Shown: positions 59,552 to 64,000 of the stretch, in pieces | How the letters are laid out: each line of letters starts with the position of its first letter | Position numbering within the stretch: the first letter of the stretch is position 1 | Source of the DNA: Mucilaginibacter sp. UR6-11 | GTDB lineage: Bacteria > Bacteroidota > Bacteroidia > Sphingobacteriales > Sphingobacteriaceae | Direction of reading: 5' to 3' | Length of the DNA: 64,000 nt | NCBI RefSeq assembly: GCF_020880695.1 | Contig: NZ_JAJIWO010000002.1 | Span: 310,001-374,000, forward strand | The notes under the pieces: model-generated | Databases searched by the model: none | What the model saw: the letters and a program-made list of their open reading frames with translations, nothing else | Told to the model about the DNA's origin: nothing | Made by a program: the position numbers and the translations under genes

Positions 59552-62044
59552 ATGAAGAAATTTTATCTATTCTTTCTACTTGCACTATCTCTATATCAGG
59601 TAAAGGCCCAAACGCCCGTTGTAACCCCGCCTCCCGCTAAAGGCAATTATCAGCTGGCTTCCAAATTCTCTGCCGATAAGATCAAAAAGATGGTTTTCTC
59701 GACGGTTGTCGACCCGCATTGGTTAAAGCTATCCAACCGGTTTTGGTACGTTTATGAAACCAGCGATATTAAAAGCTGGTATTTGGTTGACCCCGCCGCG
59801 CATTCAAAAAGGCGGATGTTTGATAACGAAAAGCTGGCCGCACTGATAACCTTAATTGTTAAGGACCCCTTTGACGCGCAACACCTGCCTATTGAAAACC
59901 TGAAATTTACAAAGGATGAAACCAGTATCCAATTTGAGCTGAAAAGTACCATTGATGTGGTAAAGAAGGATCGAAAGGATAAAAAAGCGGCCGACTCACT
60001 GGAGAAAAAGACTTTTTACTTTACTTATAACCTGCAAACCAATAAGCTGGCCGAGTTAAAAGATTTTAACAAGGTTAAGCCTAAGCCTGCCTGGGCCTCA
60101 ATAGCGCCCGATAGCTCGGCCATTGTGTTCTCAAAAAACTTTAACCTGTACTGGATGGATAAAGAGAATTACAAAAAAGCCGTAAAAGATGAAAACGACA
60201 GTACCATTGTTGATCATCAGCTGACTAAAGACGGCATTGAATTTTATGCCTACGGCAGCTCAAGGGGCGATGATGAAATTAATATGGATAAAACCAAGGC
60301 CGCCAAAAAAAGAAGGCCCGCCGGTGTGTTATGGTCGCCCGATTCGAAGTATTTCGTGATGGAGCGCGTGGACGAACGTAAAGTAAAGGACCTTTGGGTG
60401 ATCAACAGCATTGCCGATCCGCGCCCTACTTTAGAAACTTACAAATATCATTTACCCGGCGAAAAAGAGTCGCCTTTAAATGAAATGATCTTGTTTGATT
60501 TTGCTGATAAATCTTACAAAAAACTAAATACCACCCTGTTTAAAGACCAGGACCTGGGCCTTTGGCGCGCGCCGACGCTGCAAAAAAACAGGGATGACGA
60601 ATTTAGCCCTAACGTTTGGCTGGGTACTACAAGCAAGTTTTATTTTTACCGGACTTCGCGCGACTTAAAACGCATCGATGTTTGCAGCGTTGACATCAAA
60701 ACCGATAAGGTTATTGTGCAGGCGCAGGAGCGCATGAATACGTATGTAGAGATTGCTACGCCGGGTTTAATTAACGGCGGTAAGGAACTGGTAGAGTGGA
60801 GCGAGCGCGACGGCTGGGCGCATTTTTATTTGTATGATGACGCCGGTAACCTGAAAAATCAGATCACATCGGGTTCTTTCCACTGCGACGATATTGTCAA
60901 GATCGACGAAAAAAACCGCGTGCTGTATTTTACCGCATCTGGCCGCGAACCCGGCGAGAGCCCTTACTATGTGCACCTGTACCGGGTTAACCTGGATGGC
61001 AGCGGATTGAAATTGCTGAATCCCGGTAACTTTAACCATACCAGCAGCCTGAATGATAACCCTACCTATTTTGTCGATAATTTTTCAAGGGTTAATGCTG
61101 CACCAAAATCAATATTATATGATAATACGGGCCGTAAGATAATGGACCTGGAAGCCGCCGACCTTTCAAGATTACTGGCCGCCGGATATAAATTCCCGGA
61201 GCCCTTTAAGATCAAAGCGGATGATGGTATTACCGATCTGTACGGTGTAATGTACAAGCCCTTTGATTTTGACCCGGCCAAAAAATACCCGATTATTGAA
61301 TATGTTTACCCCGGCCCGCAAACCGAGGCTATAAACATAGGCTTTACCACCAGCATGAATTATGTTGACCGTTTGGCACAACTTGGCTTTATAGTGGTAA
61401 GTGTTGGTAACCGCGGCGGCAGCCCTGAGCGTTCAAAATGGTACCATAACTTTGGCTATGGCAACCTGCGCGATTATGGCCTGGCTGATAAAAAGGCGGC
61501 GGTTGAGCAACTGGCAGACCGTTTTCCGTTTATCGACATTAGCAGGGTTGGTATTACCGGCCACTCGGGTGGCGGTTTTATGAGCGCGGCGGCTATGTTT
61601 GTTTATCCTGATTTCTTTAAGGTTGCGGTGTCTGAGTCGGGTAACCATGATAACAGCGTATACAACCGCTGGTGGAGCGAAAAACACAATGGGGTTAAAG
61701 AAGTAATTTCGGCCAAAGGTGACACTACTTTTCAATACACCATTGATAAGAATCCGGATATCGCCAAAAATCTTAAAGGCAACCTGATGCTGTCAACCGG
61801 TGATATTGATAATAATGTGAATCCGGCAAATACTATCCGCGTAATTAACGCGCTGATAAAAGCCAATAAACGGTTTGATTATGTACTGTTACCGGGCCAG
61901 CGCCACGCTTATGGTGATATGACCGAATATTTCTTTTGGCGCAAAGCGGATTATTTTGTACAGCACCTGCTGGGCGATTACTCACAACCGGTAGATATTT
62001 TAGAAATGACGCGTGAAGTTGAAATGAACGGCAAAAGGAAATAA
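59552..62044 (+). CDS. S9 family dipeptidyl-peptidase IV-like protease
   Basis: 830 residues with signal peptide (MKKFYLFFLLALSLYQVKAQ). The N-terminal beta-propeller is of DPP-IV type (residues 40-540). The catalytic alpha/beta hydrolase domain has Ser in GITGHSGGGFMS, Asp in STGDIDNNVNP and His in PGQRHAYGD. The YPGPQTEAI and GGSPERSKWYHNFGYG blocks are S9 family markers. It releases dipeptides in the periplasm, usually from Xaa-Pro peptides. Likely works with M14 and PepT peptidases in protein scavenging. Confidence 0.95.
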   Translation: MKKFYLFFLLALSLYQVKAQTPVVTPPPAKGNYQLASKFSADKIKKMVFSTVVDPHWLKLSNRFWYVYETSDIKSWYLVDPAAHSKRRMFDNEKLAALITLIVKDPFDAQHLPIENLKFTKDETSIQFELKSTIDVVKKDRKDKKAADSLEKKTFYFTYNLQTNKLAELKDFNKVKPKPAWASIAPDSSAIVFSKNFNLYWMDKENYKKAVKDENDSTIVDHQLTKDGIEFYAYGSSRGDDEINMDKTKAAKKRRPAGVLWSPDSKYFVMERVDERKVKDLWVINSIADPRPTLETYKYHLPGEKESPLNEMILFDFADKSYKKLNTTLFKDQDLGLWRAPTLQKNRDDEFSPNVWLGTTSKFYFYRTSRDLKRIDVCSVDIKTDKVIVQAQERMNTYVEIATPGLINGGKELVEWSERDGWAHFYLYDDAGNLKNQITSGSFHCDDIVKIDEKNRVLYFTASGREPGESPYYVHLYRVNLDGSGLKLLNPGNFNHTSSLNDNPTYFVDNFSRVNAAPKSILYDNTGRKIMDLEAADLSRLLAAGYKFPEPFKIKADDGITDLYGVMYKPFDFDPAKKYPIIEYVYPGPQTEAINIGFTTSMNYVDRLAQLGFIVVSVGNRGGSPERSKWYHNFGYGNLRDYGLADKKAAVEQLADRFPFIDISRVGITGHSGGGFMSAAAMFVYPDFFKVAVSESGNHDNSVYNRWWSEKHNGVKEVISAKGDTTFQYTIDKNPDIAKNLKGNLMLSTGDIDNNVNPANTIRVINALIKANKRFDYVLLPGQRHAYGDMTEYFFWRKADYFVQHLLGDYSQPVDILEMTREVEMNGKRK

Positions 62045-62053
62045 AGCTCAATC

Positions 62054-62083
62054 AACCCCTCTCCCCAACGGAGAGGGGTTTTA
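62054..62083 (+). terminator. rho-independent terminator of the S9 gene
   Basis: An 11-bp stem AACCCCTCTCC/GGAGAGGGGTT (62054-62064 with 62070-62080) is followed by TTA. It lies 10 bases after the stop. Confidence 0.85.
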
Positions 62084-62141
62084 TTTCGAAGTATGCTTGT
62101 AAAAAAGCTAAATTTACTATCGTCATATCAACAGCTACCCA

Positions 62142-62852
62142 ATGACCGTTAAATTACTCATTATTGTCCCGTGTTATAATGAGCAGGCCGCCCTGCCGGA
62201 TTTGCTGACAGAACTGGACAAGTTAAGTATACCTGGATATGAAATTACCACGCTGGTAGTTAATGACTGCTCAACAGATGATACCTATGCGGTCGCCATT
62301 CGGCACAACGTAAAAGTGCTTAACCTGCCCATCAACCTGGGTATTGGCGGCGCGGTGCAAAGCGGGCTGATTTATGCATTCAATCATCAATTTGATCTGG
62401 CCGTACAACTGGACGGCGACGGCCAGCATCCGCCAAAAGAATTAACTAAACTGTTGACCTGCCACCGGGCCACGGGCGCCAACCTGGTTATTGGCTCAAG
62501 GTTTATTAAGAAGGAAGGTTTTCAATCGTCATTTACGCGCAGATTGGGCATTGGCTATTTTCACCGGCTTAACCGGTTTTTTACCGGGATGTATATTTTT
62601 GACAGCACCTCGGGCTTTCGCTTGTTTGATAAAAAAGCAATTGAACTGGCGTCGGTTTATTACCCGGATGACTATCCGGAACCCGAATCACTGGTGTATT
62701 TCGCAAAAGCGGGTTTTAGTATAGAAGAAACGCCCGTTATAATGGCCGGCCGGGTTAGCGGACAATCGTCTATCAGAAATTTTGCTTCTTTGTATTATTG
62801 TATAAAAGTTACCATCGCTATGTTTTTTTCGGCAATACGTAAAACCCAATAA
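62142..62852 (+). CDS. family 2 glycosyltransferase, polyprenyl-phosphate type
   Basis: 236 residues. The N-terminal strand LLIIVPCYNEQAALPDLLTEL, then VVNDCSTDDTYAVA (nucleotide-sugar site) and AVQLDGDGQHPPKEL (metal/acceptor site) are GT2 motifs. The product resembles dolichol-phosphate mannosyltransferase-like enzymes. There is no membrane domain. The DUF2304 membrane protein starts 2 bp after the stop and is probably its partner, as in many Bacteroidota. The role is probably supply of lipid-linked sugar for surface glycans. Confidence 0.93.
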   Translation: MTVKLLIIVPCYNEQAALPDLLTELDKLSIPGYEITTLVVNDCSTDDTYAVAIRHNVKVLNLPINLGIGGAVQSGLIYAFNHQFDLAVQLDGDGQHPPKELTKLLTCHRATGANLVIGSRFIKKEGFQSSFTRRLGIGYFHRLNRFFTGMYIFDSTSGFRLFDKKAIELASVYYPDDYPEPESLVYFAKAGFSIEETPVIMAGRVSGQSSIRNFASLYYCIKVTIAMFFSAIRKTQ

Positions 62853-62854
62853 TT

Positions 62855-63208
62855 ATGGCCCGCATACAGATCATTACCATTATTACCAGTTTATTGTTCC
62901 TGTTTTATATTTCAAAACTGATTATAAAAGGCAGGCTGCGCGAAGAATATTCCATCGTTTGGTGCGTTTGCACACTGATACTGGTGATCTTTTCTTTTTG
63001 GCGCAGCGGACTGGAAGTAATGTCAAAATTATTTGGTGTTTATGAGGCCCCCAACCTGGTATTTACCGCCTGCATTTTTGCTATACTGATTTATTTGCTG
63101 CATCTAAGCGTGGTAGCCTCAAAACTGCATAAGCAAAACAAGCAACTGGCACAGGATATCGCTTTACTGAAAGAAAAAATTTACCGGGAAGACGGCCAGA
63201 TCGTTTAG
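62855..63208 (+). CDS. DUF2304 small membrane protein
   Basis: 117 residues with three helices (about 4-22, 34-49 and 66-88) and a charged, coiled-coil-like tail (SKLHKQNKQLAQDIALLKEKI). GRLREEYSIVWCV is the family signature. The 2-bp spacing to the GT2 gene implies translation coupling and joint function in lipid-linked sugar handling. Confidence 0.92.
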   Translation: MARIQIITIITSLLFLFYISKLIIKGRLREEYSIVWCVCTLILVIFSFWRSGLEVMSKLFGVYEAPNLVFTACIFAILIYLLHLSVVASKLHKQNKQLAQDIALLKEKIYREDGQIV

Positions 63209-63232
63209 GGCTCCTTGCGCCGGCAGGCGTTA

Positions 63233-63685
63233 CTAAACCCCAAACTGCCCCAAATGATGATCCAGGTGTTTATAAAACATGATATTCCATTCGGCGGCCG
63301 ATAGTTTGCCAAAAGAATGCGATTCTTTATTGTCAAAATATGCCTCGCCCAGTTGTTGGGTTTGATTAAGATGACTTAACAGGCGGATTTTTTCGGCCTC
63401 AAAGTTTTTTTCATCTTTTATTAAAAAAGCCGGGGCGGTTGGGGCGCTGTGTTTATAAGGCGCAGGGCCAACCACCTTATTTTTTACCAGCATTTTCAGG
63501 ATTAATTTCATAAACGGATTGGGCCTGGGATGTTTGTCGGTATAAACCATCTCATAGCTGACATTGGTATGGGCCAGCATTTGTGCTACCGTCATTTTAC
63601 CCCAAAGCGGTTGGCTGTCGGGCCTAAGTTTATTGATGCGATAGATAAGTTCCATCACATCGGCGGGGTTAAATACACTTTTCAT
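63233..63685 (-). CDS. DinB-like protein (DUF1569)
   Basis: 150 residues from the ATG at 63685; a longer frame starts 42 bases upstream. VMELIYRINKLRPDSQPLWGKMTVAQMLAHTNVSYEM has the DinB-type His in a helix, and the C-terminal NIMFYKHLDHHLGQFG has the other His residues of a metal site. DUF1569 belongs to the DinB/YfiT helical bundle; function not established, possibly thiol- or metal-dependent. Cytoplasmic. Confidence 0.88.
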   Translation of the reverse strand: MKSVFNPADVMELIYRINKLRPDSQPLWGKMTVAQMLAHTNVSYEMVYTDKHPRPNPFMKLILKMLVKNKVVGPAPYKHSAPTAPAFLIKDEKNFEAEKIRLLSHLNQTQQLGEAYFDNKESHSFGKLSAAEWNIMFYKHLDHHLGQFGV

Positions 63686-63788
63686 CAGGGTTGATTTATA
63701 TAAAGATGGCAATTTACTGCCGGACATTCAAACGAAAAAAGGTCCGGGGAATTATACCATACCGTCGCAAAGTTTGTAATTTTAAAAA

Positions 63789-64000
63789 ATGCGCCGGGGA
63801 TATCAACTTGCTATATTATTAATGCTGCTGCTTTACTGTACCGGTATCTTTGCCCGACAACCGGTTAGGCCATTCCCCCAGCACAGCCATTATTTTGCGG
63901 GGACAATAACACCCGCCCATATCAGTCAGGCTCAATTGGATAACGCTGTCCGTACTTTTTACCTGTCCTGGAAAAGGCGCTTCGTAAAAAATGTCCCCGG
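63789..64000 (+). CDS. start of a probable GH8 glycoside hydrolase (partial)
   Basis: The ATG at 63789 opens a frame that runs off the window (about 70 residues visible). It has a signal peptide (RGYQLAILLMLLLYCTGIFAR). RPFPQHSHYFAGTITPAHISQAQLDNAVRTFYLSW then matches the start of secreted GH8 endo-beta-glucanase/xylanase-type enzymes, from memory. The catalytic part is beyond the window. It is on the opposite strand to the DinB-like gene and starts 104 bp from it. Confidence 0.6.
   Translation, partial: MRRGYQLAILLMLLLYCTGIFARQPVRPFPQHSHYFAGTITPAHISQAQLDNAVRTFYLSWKRRFVKNVP

Overview
The window looks like a chromosomal segment of a member of the Bacteroidota, most likely Sphingobacteriaceae and close to Mucilaginibacter or Pedobacter. 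Evidence: TAnTTTG/TAnnTTTG-type -7 boxes, almost no Shine-Dalgarno sequences, many secreted glycan- and peptide-degrading enzymes, a TonB-type outer-membrane beta-barrel receptor, a Bacteroidota-type sdhC-A-B operon, lineage-typical families (DUF1599, DUF4142, DUF2304, GH92) and a GOB-like B3 metallo-beta-lactamase. The genus is an inference. I see no prophage, transposase, integrase or CRISPR array.

Layout. 1-3.7 kb: a decayed (probably sulfatase) gene end, then a three-gene secreted carbohydrate cluster (Tat-exported Gfo/Idh/MocA oxidoreductase, PmoA/DUF6807 protein, SGNH hydrolase). 3.7-6.2 kb: SHOCT membrane protein, NAD-binding protein, methyltransferase-like protein, single-domain response regulator. 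6.3-10.5 kb: a minus-strand operon DUF1599 - DoxX/thioredoxin-like protein - lone DppB-type permease - shikimate kinase joined by three 4-bp overlaps, divergent from folP. 10.6-14.6 kb: MBL-fold lipoprotein, a stand-alone M35-propeptide-like lipoprotein beside a DUF4932 metallopeptidase, tRNA-Asp, a small XRE regulator and a candidate small RNA. 14.6-27.2 kb: acyl-CoA dehydrogenase, thioredoxin-like protein, peptidase T, beta-barrel protein, MmcQ/YjbR, M14 peptidase, rhomboid protease, dipeptide epimerase, WalJ-like MBL protein and a soluble TPR hybrid histidine kinase.

27.4-38.6 kb: DUF4142 lipoprotein, 2-hydroxyacid dehydrogenase coupled to a lactate-permease-family transporter, a PVC-type cytochrome c/beta-propeller lipoprotein, a GH92 mannosidase coupled to an unrecognised secreted protein, and glycerate kinase. 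38.7-46.5 kb: PRC-barrel and OmpA-like proteins, a GAF-PAS protein with a kinase dimerisation helix but no ATPase, divergent B3 beta-lactamase and serine hydrolase genes with a perfect 23-bp palindrome between them, and a TonB-type receptor. 46.5-47.5 kb is a non-coding repeat island (REP-like hairpin, two 104-bp hairpin repeats, 42-bp tandem repeats). 47.5-51.8 kb is the succinate dehydrogenase operon with a Coq7-like di-iron protein inserted between sdhA and sdhB. 52-64 kb: two tandem TlpA-like lipoproteins that have both lost the CxxC site, PdeM, a TPR-metallopeptidase, ExbD, a DPP-IV-type peptidase, a GT2/DUF2304 pair, a DinB-like protein and the start of a probable GH8 enzyme.

Functionally this is a mix of core metabolism (folate, shikimate, Complex II) and scavenging of complex glycans and peptides: GH92, SGNH, MocA and GH8 on carbohydrate; M14, PepT, S9, the dipeptide epimerase and the HExxH proteins on peptides. 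The most unusual items are the di-iron protein inside the sdh operon, the redox-dead TlpA pair with a duplicated promoter, the repeat island, the lone permease locked into a translationally coupled operon, and an approximately 87-nt candidate small RNA at 14.43-14.52 kb.
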